Source: Desulfamplus sp. (GTDB lineage Bacteria; Desulfobacterota; Desulfobacteria; Desulfobacterales; Desulfobacteraceae). From it: a DNA stretch of 64,000 nt. The position numbers were made by a program, and so were the translations under genes. Every line of letters starts with the position of its first letter. Position 1 is the first letter of the stretch. A model generated the notes under the pieces. It saw only the letters and a program-made list of their open reading frames with translations. It had not been told where the DNA came from and ran no database searches. Positions 42,599 to 52,236 of this stretch are shown piece by piece. Location of the stretch: assembly GCA_015232555.1 (NCBI GenBank), contig JADFZJ010000002.1:1-64000 (forward strand). The letters run 5' to 3'.

Positions 42599-44978
42599 TC
42601 AGATTCTTGATACTCTCTATTTTTGCTGCAAATTCACTGGTAACACGGTCTGCTGCCTCACGCGAATCAACTACATGCGGAGTTAGCAGAAATATCAATT
42701 CAGTTTTTGTGCTCTCATCAGTTTTGCTCTTAAACAGATATCCAAGAACAGGAATATCTTTAAAAAGCGGTACTCCAGCATCGCTTTTAGTGCTATTGCT
42801 TCTCATCAGCCCACCCATAAGAATTGTCTGCTGATCGCTAACCACAAGGGATGTCTCTGCCTTTCTGGTTAATATTGAGTAGTTGCCGAGTGCCTCGTCA
42901 TAGTTCCCCTTTTCACTTACTTCCTGAGAAAGCTCCATCTTTACAAGTCCACTGGAATTAACATGGGGGGTTACAGTGAGAATAATACCCGTCTTCTTAT
43001 ATTGAACAGAATTGGTTATTCCGCCATTAATATCTGTGACGCTTCCAGTAACAGACGGCACATCTTCACCGACTTCTATCATAGCCTCTTTATTGTCAAC
43101 AGCCATTATATTTGGTGATGAGAGAATATTGACACGAGAATCAGAACCCAAGGCAGTTACAAGCCCTTTAAGAACATCTTTTGAGTTATATATACCATAG
43201 GAGATATTAGATACTGTTCCTAAAACCTGATCAATTCCCCGTGTCGATTTTGCAACATCAAGCCCGCCCTGCCCCTCATAGTTGCCAAGATTGTTGTTCA
43301 AAAGCCACTGAACTCCATATTGGGTTTTGTCGGTAAGGGTAACTTCTGCAATTACCACATTAATCAAAACCTGTCTTGGAGTCACGTCAAGCTCCTTGAG
43401 AACATTCTTGATAATTTTGTAATCTCTTTGGGATGCTCTAAATATTATGGCATTGTTGGTCTCATCAGGTATAATCTCAACATCACCTGAAAGTTCACCT
43501 GAAACAGTGCTTGTTTTTGAAGCTGCTCTGTCTCTGTTTTTATTCTGGTCTGGTCTTTCAGTTGGTTTTACAATCTGTGTTTTCTGTGATGACGAATAGT
43601 TAGATTTTGCACCGTAAAGCTGCCTTAGAATATCAGCCATTTCAAGGGCTGTCCCGTTTTCTACAAAATAGACAAACACACCTGTTCCGTTGCCAGCATC
43701 ATCTCCAAGATAATCCATTGCAGATATCCATTTGTCAACAAGATCAAGAATTTCAGGCCATCTTGTTGCAACCAAAATAGCATTTATGCTGTCAATGCTC
43801 AAAATCTCATATCCGCCTTTCAATGCCCCTGGTCTGTAGTAGAGTCCTGCACTTTTGATGAGCTTGGTGATATTTTGGACAATATCTTTAGCCTCCACAT
43901 CCCTAACAGGAAAGATTCTCCATGACACATCCATAAAATAGGGGATATCCATCATGGCAAGCACATTAATAACCTTTTCCACATTTTCTAAAGTATCTGT
44001 CACAATTACCGAGTTATTTACCGTATCAATAGAAATTGAAGCTCCTTTAGATGTAAAAGTTTGAATGCTTTTGAGAACAGATGCTGCATCTAAATATTGA
44101 AGCCTAATAAGACGGGAGATATCGCCAGAAGAGTCTGGCAATCCATACTCATAGACATCCTGAGAAGAGAGTCCTGCACTCTCATTTTTTCTGACAACCT
44201 TGTACATATCCCCAGGTCCATGGGTCACCGAAAGGTTGCTCAATTGAAGAATCTCATTTAGGAGTTCAATAAACTGATGTTTTGTATAATTTCCTGAAAA
44301 GTGAAAGGAGACCTTTGCTTTTACTTGAGGGTCTATAATATAGTTCACCTTAAAAAGTTCAAACAAAGTGGCGTCAAGAACTTCAAAAAGATCGGCGTTA
44401 TCAAATGCAAGTTCAACTTTTACAGATGCAGAATCACCTTGCTTGGATTTACGGTGTTCAGAACTTTTTGCAGCTCTGTTTGGAGTAAAAGTATTCTTTC
44501 TTTTTTCAGGTTTTACCGTTTTGAATGGCTGTGATCTTAGTTCGCCTTTAATAACCTCATTTTTTATGCTGTTCTCTTTAATCTGAGCATCAGAAATCTG
44601 ATTATCAAAAGCTCTATCCTTTTCAGCTTCATCAAAAATAGCAAGATTTTTATCATCAGAACTGACGGAATTGTTGTCAGATTTAACTAATTCCGCTCTA
44701 AATGATTCAGGTGAACCTGACGACTTAACATGAATAGAAAGCTCTCCAGCAGATTTATTAGCCGCTCCTGAATATCTCCCCTGAGATGCACAACCACTAC
44801 AGAGCAGAAATAGAACAGCAATTAAACAGACAGATTTTATAGTCTGATTCTCTCTGTTTCTACACCTTATATTTTCAACGCATTGTTCACTCTTTATAAT
44901 ATCTATATTTGTAATCATATTTCTGATTCTTAAATTTCCTCTATATGTTAAAAAACTTTTGTCCATTAAATAAGCCAT
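42579..44978 (-). CDS. gspD: Type II secretion system secretin GspD
   Basis: N-domains and secretin core: VLINVVIAEVTLTDKTQYGVQW, VNILSSPNIMAVDNKEAMIEVGEDVP, GIILTVTPHVNSSGLVKMELSQEVS, ELIFLLTPHVV. Confidence 0.93.
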   Translation of the reverse strand: MAYLMDKSFLTYRGNLRIRNMITNIDIIKSEQCVENIRCRNRENQTIKSVCLIAVLFLLCSGCASQGRYSGAANKSAGELSIHVKSSGSPESFRAELVKSDNNSVSSDDKNLAIFDEAEKDRAFDNQISDAQIKENSIKNEVIKGELRSQPFKTVKPEKRKNTFTPNRAAKSSEHRKSKQGDSASVKVELAFDNADLFEVLDATLFELFKVNYIIDPQVKAKVSFHFSGNYTKHQFIELLNEILQLSNLSVTHGPGDMYKVVRKNESAGLSSQDVYEYGLPDSSGDISRLIRLQYLDAASVLKSIQTFTSKGASISIDTVNNSVIVTDTLENVEKVINVLAMMDIPYFMDVSWRIFPVRDVEAKDIVQNITKLIKSAGLYYRPGALKGGYEILSIDSINAILVATRWPEILDLVDKWISAMDYLGDDAGNGTGVFVYFVENGTALEMADILRQLYGAKSNYSSSQKTQIVKPTERPDQNKNRDRAASKTSTVSGELSGDVEIIPDETNNAIIFRASQRDYKIIKNVLKELDVTPRQVLINVVIAEVTLTDKTQYGVQWLLNNNLGNYEGQGGLDVAKSTRGIDQVLGTVSNISYGIYNSKDVLKGLVTALGSDSRVNILSSPNIMAVDNKEAMIEVGEDVPSVTGSVTDINGGITNSVQYKKTGIILTVTPHVNSSGLVKMELSQEVSEKGNYDEALGNYSILTRKAETSLVVSDQQTILMGGLMRSNSTKSDAGVPLFKDIPVLGYLFKSKTDESTKTELIFLLTPHVVDSREAADRVTSEFAAKIESIKNLIETKEK

Positions 44979-45027
44979 AATTATTTTTTATAACTCCTTA
45001 TAATACCCATCTCCTGATTTATCTTTT

Positions 45028-45579
45028 CTAATCCTTATCAACAAACAGCGTCTCAAGCCTAAATGTAATATGTAGATTATTTGCCCTACTTCTGCTGTAG
45101 TTTATATTCATCTGACCTATTCTGACAAGCTGCTTTAACTCTTCAAGGTATTTTAGAAGATATGCAAGTCCCTGATGATTTGTTGTTACGGTAAACTCCA
45201 GCACACCCATATCATAATCCATCCACTTTCCAGGTCCTAATACCTGATATTTTTGCAGGGGAATACTATTAGTGTCCATAAATTTCTGCATATTCTGCTG
45301 AATTACAGCATTTAGCTCTTCAAGATTCTTGCCAGGGATCATAAGATTTGCAAAACCCTGCAAATCTGTCTCCTGAATCATGTTTTCAGAGTGAATCTTT
45401 TCAAGATCATTGATCTGCTTTTTTACTCTCATTTTTTTTTCAAGTTTAAGGGAATACTCATCTTTTGCCTCAGCTATGCTCTCTTGCAAAGGAGAATAAA
45501 AATATACCCACCACACTAAAATAACAAGTATCGTAAGAATTCCGCCCATAAGCCACTGGCGATTGCGTTTGTTACTCAT
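45028..45579 (-). CDS. GspM/PilO-like type II secretion protein
   Basis: Short N-terminal TM followed by coiled coil and ferredoxin-like domain; position between GspL-like and GspD. Confidence 0.6.
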   Translation of the reverse strand: MSNKRNRQWLMGGILTILVILVWWVYFYSPLQESIAEAKDEYSLKLEKKMRVKKQINDLEKIHSENMIQETDLQGFANLMIPGKNLEELNAVIQQNMQKFMDTNSIPLQKYQVLGPGKWMDYDMGVLEFTVTTNHQGLAYLLKYLEELKQLVRIGQMNINYSRSRANNLHITFRLETLFVDKD

Positions 45580-46985
45580 TATAACCCTCCTGATGAACTA
45601 TTAACAGATTGAGCCTTTTGAGTAGCAGTATCAACACTTTTTTCGATAGACTCTTTTTCACTCCCACCTTCGGGCTGGCTAAGTTCAAGAACCAGCGTAA
45701 AATTTTCTTCACCATTGGGTCTTCGATTTACAGAACCTCTGAGCATCACATTATCAAAGAGATTTGATGAGCGAAGAGCTTCCACTGTCTTAAGAGCGTC
45801 TGTTCCCGTGCCCCTCAAAGTGATAGTGCTTCCGTTAAAAGTAAAATTTGCAAACCATGTGCCATCAGGAACAAGGGAGGCAATCTCATTGATAGTTGTA
45901 TATAGCTCAGGACGTGTCCGCATAAACTCCTGAACATCTGTCTTGAATCTTGATGCTTTTTTAAGGGTATCAATTTTATTTTGCAAAGGTTCAAGATCGT
46001 TTTCAAGTGCTTTTACCTGCTCAACTAACTGGCTCAGTTCAGATGATGCTTCAACACTTCGGCTCTTTATGTTGTCTGTTATAAAATATAGGACAGCAAT
46101 CAATACGAAAAGAAACGGCACAATATAGCGGAAAGGGTGGATAATATTTATCTTTACAGGCTGTTCATCTAAAGATATCTGCTGAACACGGTTAACAAAA
46201 GGTGCTAATGCTGCTGAGGCATAGTTTGTTTTAAATGGTGGCAGGGTTGCTCTCTGCCTGTTTTTTTTGCTGCCCTCCAGCATATCTGAATCAGACGAGA
46301 GATCATTAACCATATCCTTGCACTGAGGGAACTGATCTCGTGCAGCATTAAGAAGCATTATTTTATCATCTTTTGCGTCCACAAAACAGGACATTGAAAA
46401 TATTAAAGTCCGTCCTGATCTTGCAAATATTTCAACAACATCTTCCTGCTCCAACGAAAAAAGCACACCGTGTGGTTCTGTCCCATCATCAAGCAGTGCT
46501 GACACTCCATAACTCAATGGGAAAATTCCCTTTAAAGATGCAGAGTGTGCCGTCTCTTTAAAAAGTTTACGATATTTTTCAATATCATCTTTTGCAGCAT
46601 AGACAAGCAGTGCATGAAAAGCCCCGCCGTTGCGTTCTGAAATAATTACATCATAATAGATGTTGTCAGGATCAAGATGAGAATATATTGCAAGGCTGTT
46701 CTTAATAGACATGATTGCGTCTTCAACAGGCATCACAGGCAGAATGATCTCCCGCACAAACACTTCTGAGCGTGGAAGAGCAAGATATATGGACATTGAA
46801 CTGTCAACTGGCAGTTCTGCCAAAAATGTTCTGAGTAGCGTATGACCGTTACCGCGTTTTATATCATGGGAACTGTGTCCGTGCATGGGAGGTTTTAATA
46901 TATAACCTGAAATTCTTTTTATAACAGAGACATAGTGCAGTGAGTCTTTATCTGCATATATCCCGACTATCTTCTTGTTTATCAA
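45579..46985 (-). CDS. GspL-like (PilM/PilN-type) type II secretion protein
   Basis: Actin-like cytoplasmic part, single TM FLFVLIAVLYFITDN, periplasmic part IASLVPDGTWFANFTFNGSTITLRGTGTDALKTVEALRSSNLFDNVMLRG. Confidence 0.7.
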   Translation of the reverse strand: MINKKIVGIYADKDSLHYVSVIKRISGYILKPPMHGHSSHDIKRGNGHTLLRTFLAELPVDSSMSIYLALPRSEVFVREIILPVMPVEDAIMSIKNSLAIYSHLDPDNIYYDVIISERNGGAFHALLVYAAKDDIEKYRKLFKETAHSASLKGIFPLSYGVSALLDDGTEPHGVLFSLEQEDVVEIFARSGRTLIFSMSCFVDAKDDKIMLLNAARDQFPQCKDMVNDLSSDSDMLEGSKKNRQRATLPPFKTNYASAALAPFVNRVQQISLDEQPVKINIIHPFRYIVPFLFVLIAVLYFITDNIKSRSVEASSELSQLVEQVKALENDLEPLQNKIDTLKKASRFKTDVQEFMRTRPELYTTINEIASLVPDGTWFANFTFNGSTITLRGTGTDALKTVEALRSSNLFDNVMLRGSVNRRPNGEENFTLVLELSQPEGGSEKESIEKSVDTATQKAQSVNSSSGGL

Positions 46986-47002
46986 TGTTTATCCTTAATC
47001 TG

Positions 47003-48001
47003 TTATCTGTTTTCATCTAAACTCATTTTTGCAACCATGATCCTGCTCATTTGTTCGACAAGTTGAACAGAACTGCCCGCTCGTTTTAACCAGAATATCT
47101 CATTATACCACCTGTCACTATCTCCTGAAAAGAGCATAGAGACCCTTATATAATCTTTGGGGTATATTGTGAATCGCTCCAAAATGGTCTGCATATTCCC
47201 GTCATCCAAAATTTCTGACTCATTCTCATCTTTGTATAACTTCTTATTGGAGGATTTTTTATATGATTTACGATCCAACTCATAGTTTTCCTGCTCTTTT
47301 AACTCAGCATAAATAGGCAGCTCTAAAATATATTGGTAAGGGTTGCCCCAAAAGAGTTTGGAACTAAAATCTTTTACCATAAAAATCTCTGTCATGCTTT
47401 TAAATGGACCATTTGCAGGATTGCATGGAGGATAGCTGTCATTATAGTATGCTTTTTCTGCACCGTTGAGCCTGACCAAATCATCAGGATCGAGCCAGTC
47501 AAGCAGAGCATCAGCAAATTCATCAGCCTCTTTTGTCAAATCTTCTCCATAAATGTTTTGAAGCGTTGTCCTTATATTTTGCTCCTGCCCTACATTTAAC
47601 TGCACTCTTGAAGATTCATTCTCAATCTTAACCCACATCTCAACCCCGCCGGGTCTTAATCTTATCCACTGAACAGTTGAGTTCTGAAGAGAATTGATGG
47701 TATTATCTGTTCCAAATACACTTTTATCCGATTTATTTGAACTCGTGGCTGTTTTGCTTATGATTGTATCTAATTCTCCATTTTCTTCCTGAGATATTGT
47801 TTTTAGAAGATCGAATTGGTTGGATGCAAAAAGTTCAAGGATAGAAAAAGCTGCTGCATCTCTCTTGAATACTTCAGTAGTATGGAGGACAATAGCAGTT
47901 TTTTCTCTGTTATGTGCAATATATTCGCCAGATAGAAAACTGATAATAACCAGAATCCACAACACCAGCACTAAAACACTCCCTTTATTAGAAATAATCA
48001 T
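47003..48001 (-). CDS. gspK: Type II secretion minor pseudopilin GspK
   Basis: Prepilin-like NKGSVLVLVLWILVIISFLSGEYIAHNR; ENESSRVQLNV...FADALLDWLDPDDLVRLNGAEKAYY. Start set at the internal ATG (MIISNKGSV); track start is 48076. Confidence 0.85.
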   Translation of the reverse strand: MIISNKGSVLVLVLWILVIISFLSGEYIAHNREKTAIVLHTTEVFKRDAAAFSILELFASNQFDLLKTISQEENGELDTIISKTATSSNKSDKSVFGTDNTINSLQNSTVQWIRLRPGGVEMWVKIENESSRVQLNVGQEQNIRTTLQNIYGEDLTKEADEFADALLDWLDPDDLVRLNGAEKAYYNDSYPPCNPANGPFKSMTEIFMVKDFSSKLFWGNPYQYILELPIYAELKEQENYELDRKSYKKSSNKKLYKDENESEILDDGNMQTILERFTIYPKDYIRVSMLFSGDSDRWYNEIFWLKRAGSSVQLVEQMSRIMVAKMSLDENR

Positions 48002-48008
48002 ATCCGAT

Positions 48009-48965
48009 TTAAATTGTTCCCCCAACCTTAAAAAGCCATACAGAGGGTGCTCCTCCTTTTCGCTTTGTCTGAGCAAAAAGAAGCCTCATATATCCTGGCG
48101 GGTTAGGAGGGTCTTCATCATCCCATGAATCCTGAAAAGATTCTCCATCCATTTTGAAATCAGATGAACTTCGTAAAGATTTTTTTTTTGAGGCAGACGA
48201 ACGTGAAGATGATCCAAATGAGGATGAGTTTCTACCTTGAAAGTAATTTGAGTCCTCTCCAGCAAGAAATGAGAGTGAAAATTTCTCAACATCTCTGATT
48301 TTTGCAACAGCAATTGCATCGCTGCTAAATTTTCCGCCTGATTTTTTACCAGACTTATTAAGAGATGATTTCCATGACTTTCTGCCTGATTTACCTGCTC
48401 CTGATTTGCCTGATACAGAGAATAGTCCATCACTGTCATCTATATCTTCCTGACTGCTAATAACACTCTCATAAACATTAAGCTCTTTTGCACCCTCATC
48501 ATATATATAAGCAATCCTCACAAGACCCTGAGATGGTGTGCCCTGTGGAGAGTAGAGAGTATAAAAAGATAGGCCTTGATTATTGCCAGTAAATTTAAGC
48601 TGGGTAACAACTCCTGTTTGTTCCCCTGCTGATGATGTTGTTGCCAATCCAAACGAATTAGTTGCTGTCTTTGAGCTTTCCGAAGATATAGATTCTGTGG
48701 TTGAAAGTGATGCACTGCTGACAATGTATCTAAGCTGCTGTTCAAGCATATTAGGCAAAACAACCTCAATCTGAACCTTGTCGCCTTCGTTGTTACCACG
48801 TTCCCACGCATCAAGATTAACTTTAAGTGCAAATGCCATGATAAGAGTAATCATGGATACAAGAACCATTGAGACAATAACTTCAATCAGGGTAAATCCA
48901 GTATGACTGCTAAAAACATTATTATTAAAAAGCAGCAATTGAGTGTTGTGACAGGTCTTGCTCAT
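48009..48965 (-). CDS. gspJ: Type II secretion minor pseudopilin GspJ
   Basis: Prepilin cleavage motif HTGFTLIEVIVSMVLVSMITLIMAFAL; Ser/Lys/Gly-rich insert. Confidence 0.8.
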   Translation of the reverse strand: MSKTCHNTQLLLFNNNVFSSHTGFTLIEVIVSMVLVSMITLIMAFALKVNLDAWERGNNEGDKVQIEVVLPNMLEQQLRYIVSSASLSTTESISSESSKTATNSFGLATTSSAGEQTGVVTQLKFTGNNQGLSFYTLYSPQGTPSQGLVRIAYIYDEGAKELNVYESVISSQEDIDDSDGLFSVSGKSGAGKSGRKSWKSSLNKSGKKSGGKFSSDAIAVAKIRDVEKFSLSFLAGEDSNYFQGRNSSSFGSSSRSSASKKKSLRSSSDFKMDGESFQDSWDDEDPPNPPGYMRLLFAQTKRKGGAPSVWLFKVGGTI

Positions 48966-49519
48966 TTAATTTTATTCTCGTTCTTATCAGGTTTTGTAAG
49001 AATTTCAGTATCAGCCAAAGCATCCAACCTTTTCCATCGGACAACACAATACTCTTTTTGAATCAGTTGATTGGTCTGACTGACGCACAAGATAACATTC
49101 ACCATTCCCGGCACTTCAATCTCCTCTCCAACTACACTTTTTTTTGTACTCTTGGTTACTCTTTTTTCTCTTCTCTGCTTTGCTGTTTTATCGCTTTTAA
49201 CATTAGACCTTGAATTGCCTTCATTACTGTCCCATACAAGATCAGCACTGTCGATTACAAGCTGAGTTGTCTCTGCTCTGCATATCCAGCCATCTTCATC
49301 ATCAATCATTTTTTCAAAGTTTCTGTTTTCCATAATCTGTTTCATAAGCTCAGGATTGTTCAGAATGTTTTTAAGGATTCTGACCGACTCAATAGAATGA
49401 TCTGCTCGTGCAGACAAGCCTTTTGATGTTGATAAGGCTCCAGTAACCGCTGTAATTGAAATCCCAATGATGATGAGTGCCACCATCACCTCAAAAAGTG
49501 TATATCCTGATCTTTTCAT
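48962..49519 (-). CDS. gspI: Type II secretion minor pseudopilin GspI
   Basis: MKRSGYTLFEVMVALIIIGISITAVTGAL; adjacent gspJ/gspK. Confidence 0.8.
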   Translation of the reverse strand: MKRSGYTLFEVMVALIIIGISITAVTGALSTSKGLSARADHSIESVRILKNILNNPELMKQIMENRNFEKMIDDEDGWICRAETTQLVIDSADLVWDSNEGNSRSNVKSDKTAKQRREKRVTKSTKKSVVGEEIEVPGMVNVILCVSQTNQLIQKEYCVVRWKRLDALADTEILTKPDKNENKIK

Positions 49520-49750
49520 TTTATTTTTCTAAAACAACCTTTCTCTATCTTTAAGCTGCTAAACAATTACTCGTATCTCAGATAACTCTTTACCAGTCAA
49601 TGTTTTTGCCTGTTCTTCGGTAATTTCCACATCTTTCATCTCTAAGGAATAACGGATCTGTAACCCAATTTCATTGTTTAACTCCCAGTATTTTTTGTTA
49701 ATTGACTCCCAAGAGTTTAGCAGTAAAAAAAACATATTGCACATAAAAAA

Positions 49751-49780
49751 AGTAGAGACGCACAGCCGTACGTCTCTACT
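49751..49780. repeat. REP-like palindrome
   Basis: AGTAGAGACG-cacagccgta-CGTCTCTACT, perfect 10-bp arms. Confidence 0.55.
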
Positions 49781-50154
49781 TAGATAAATAATAGATACTT
49801 GAGTTTTCGAAAAAAAAGTTGGCTCTCTGATATTTTCCGTGGTTTTTAGTAAAATTGTCCAATTTTAATAGCGTTCATTGATTGCCACCAATTTAGGCTG
49901 TTAAGATATTAGTAATTATTTTAGATATTTACGAAGAGTAGCTGAGGCCTATATCACAAATAAAAAATTATATCTACCACGGGAAAGCTCGGAGAACCAA
50001 ATTATCCTTAAAATTAAAAATGTTAGGAATTTTTAAGATTTTTTATAGCACGTCATTGAATGATTGAAAAGACAAAACTATTGATTTTACAAGTATTTTT
50101 GTATGTTTTGGTATTGCCTGAAATTAGGGTTTAACAGAGGATACGGAGGATAGT

Positions 50155-51528
50155 TTAACTGCGGAAATTTTGAGGAATCTTCATTCCATTGCCAAAATCA
50201 GGAAGTTTCATTAAAAGATCGTCTCTGAGTTCTACGGCATTTGTGTAACGTCTTTGAATATCTTTTTCAAGACATCTCATAATAATCTGCTCGAGCTGCA
50301 CAGGGATATCGACTCTGATTTTACGCGGCGGAACTGCTATCATATCTGTATCAATATCCATAGGATAACAACTGTTGTCCTGATAGAAGGGAAGACGATT
50401 GACCGTAAGAAGATATAGAATAACTCCTAATGCCCAGACATCACTTGCAAGACAGGTTTTTCCCTCCAACTGTTCTGGAGACATGAAGTTTAATGTTCCT
50501 TCAGGTGAGTTGTTTCTATCTATCCAGTTAATCTCTTTTGCACTTCCAAAGTCTAAAAGTTTCAATTTATCGTCAGAAGTGACCATGATATTGTCAGGTT
50601 TAATATCTCTGTGCATTATTTTATGATCATGGGAATAGGCAATAACAGATAGAAGCTGAAGAAATATAGACTCCCTTTTTTGTGAAGAGAGCGTTGTTGT
50701 AACTAAAAGCTCCCAAAGGGTAATACCCTCCACATACTCTTGTATAAGTATGAACTTCTCATCATCTTTAACCAGTTCTATAAGCTGGACAATATTAGGG
50801 TGATAGAGCAGTCTTTTTAGGATAGCTGCAGCTCTGAGGGAGTTGATATTCATCTGTGGCGAATGGGGAATTTTTGCAACTGCTAACCTGTCGGTTCCCA
50901 ACTCCTGCACAAGCCATATAACTCCGTCTCCTCCAGTTGCCAATTTACGTATAGGCTTCCATTTGTTAAAAATAGGGCGTCCACCTCTTCTTGCCAACTG
51001 ATATTTAGGAGCAAAAAAGCTTAAACCCTCTTGAAGATATCCGACAATCAGCCTCCAGGTATCTCTGTTTTTTTGAGATAGTGCTTTTTCAGGTTCTATA
51101 TCAATCCCTTTGCTTTGTCTTGTTTCTAACCGTCTTGTTTCTAAAATTGCCTGACCACATTCAAGCAGAACATAAAAACGCATTGCAAAGCTCTCATCAT
51201 TAAGCGGCATTACAATATAATCATCTGCACCTGCTTTAATGCAGCTTTGTATATGAGATACAAACTCACTTGAAAGCAAAATAAGCAACGGAACCTGTAT
51301 TGGAAAAAGTTTTTTTATAGAACGGATATTATCAATATCTTTTGTGATATCATGGTCAACATGGATAATAACCAGACAGATATCTTTTGTGTTAAAAAAA
51401 TCAGGAGCTGCTTTAAAATCTATTTTTCTAAAAAATTCTAAGTTTATTTCAAAGGAGGTGAGTAGTCGTTTAACAAGCTGTTCCTCTGACTGAGTAAGAT
51501 TAAACATCAATAGTGTGTCAGATATCAT
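50155..51528 (-). CDS. Serine/threonine protein kinase with degenerate N-terminal receiver domain
   Basis: Kinase motifs IMHRDIKPDNIMV, KLLDFGSAKEI, GTLNFMSPEQL, SDVWALGVILYLL; N-terminus resembles REC (SCIKAGADDYIVMPLNDESF). Confidence 0.88.
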   Translation of the reverse strand: MISDTLLMFNLTQSEEQLVKRLLTSFEINLEFFRKIDFKAAPDFFNTKDICLVIIHVDHDITKDIDNIRSIKKLFPIQVPLLILLSSEFVSHIQSCIKAGADDYIVMPLNDESFAMRFYVLLECGQAILETRRLETRQSKGIDIEPEKALSQKNRDTWRLIVGYLQEGLSFFAPKYQLARRGGRPIFNKWKPIRKLATGGDGVIWLVQELGTDRLAVAKIPHSPQMNINSLRAAAILKRLLYHPNIVQLIELVKDDEKFILIQEYVEGITLWELLVTTTLSSQKRESIFLQLLSVIAYSHDHKIMHRDIKPDNIMVTSDDKLKLLDFGSAKEINWIDRNNSPEGTLNFMSPEQLEGKTCLASDVWALGVILYLLTVNRLPFYQDNSCYPMDIDTDMIAVPPRKIRVDIPVQLEQIIMRCLEKDIQRRYTNAVELRDDLLMKLPDFGNGMKIPQNFRS

Positions 51529-51598
51529 TTACTCCACCTCTGCGGTTAAACTTACATAAACTGTTTGGTTAATCTTTTGCTTTTTTAACAATCTCGTT

Positions 51599-51730
51599 TT
51601 ATTTTACACTTCTTTGAATAGCTTCTCCTGTTTTTTCAATATCTTTACCTACCCCTTTGACTGTATTGCAACCCTGAATTGAAACAAGAATAAAAACAAT
51701 TCCTACCAGTGCTATAACAATCTTTTTCAT
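51599..51730 (-). CDS. Entericidin-like small lipoprotein, 43 aa
   Basis: MKKIVIALVGIVFILVSIQGCNTVKGVGKDIEKTGEAIQRSVK; lipobox and GVGKDIEKTGEAIQ motif; too short for the supplied ORF track. Confidence 0.85.
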   Translation of the reverse strand: MKKIVIALVGIVFILVSIQGCNTVKGVGKDIEKTGEAIQRSVK

Positions 51731-51782
51731 AAAAACATCTCCTTTTTAAAAAATATTACTTTTTATATTCAATAAATCAGAT

Positions 51783-52169
51783 TTAGGAGCCATGCCCTCC
51801 GCTCTTTTTATCATAAGCCTGCCTTATCTTATCCAGCAATTCGGGCATAGGAGCTGGTTTCATAACATAATCAAACGCCCCAAGTTGCATCCCTGTAATA
51901 CCAAACTCAACTGACACATGACCAGTAAGCATGATAACCTCAACTTCTGGTTTTTTTAGTTTGATCTGTTTGAGGGTTTCAATGCCGTCAATTCCGGGCA
52001 TCTTGATATCGAGCACCACCACATCAAAATCTTTCTTGTCAAGGATTTCAAGTGCTATGATGCCATTTTCAGCACCTTCGGCGTACATCTTTCTGTTAAT
52101 CAATCTCTTGACAATAGTTTCTCTGAAATCATCTTCGTCATCAACAATTAATACCCTCAATTCGCTCAT
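51783..52169 (-). CDS. Single-domain response regulator
   Basis: VLIVDDEDDFRETIVKRL...VVVLDIKMPGIDGIETL...VIMLTGH...DYVMKPA. Confidence 0.92.
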   Translation of the reverse strand: MSELRVLIVDDEDDFRETIVKRLINRKMYAEGAENGIIALEILDKKDFDVVVLDIKMPGIDGIETLKQIKLKKPEVEVIMLTGHVSVEFGITGMQLGAFDYVMKPAPMPELLDKIRQAYDKKSGGHGS

Positions 52170-52236
52170 ATATCACCTTTTCATAAGAAAATGTATAATA
52201 AAGATTTCTCAAAAGCCTTATTAAAAAAGATAAGCA

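Noticed and set aside
49559-49744. Minus-strand 61-aa ORF
   Set aside because: Possible small protein (KDVEITEEQAKTLTGKELSEIRVIV), but no family match or clear context; left uncalled.
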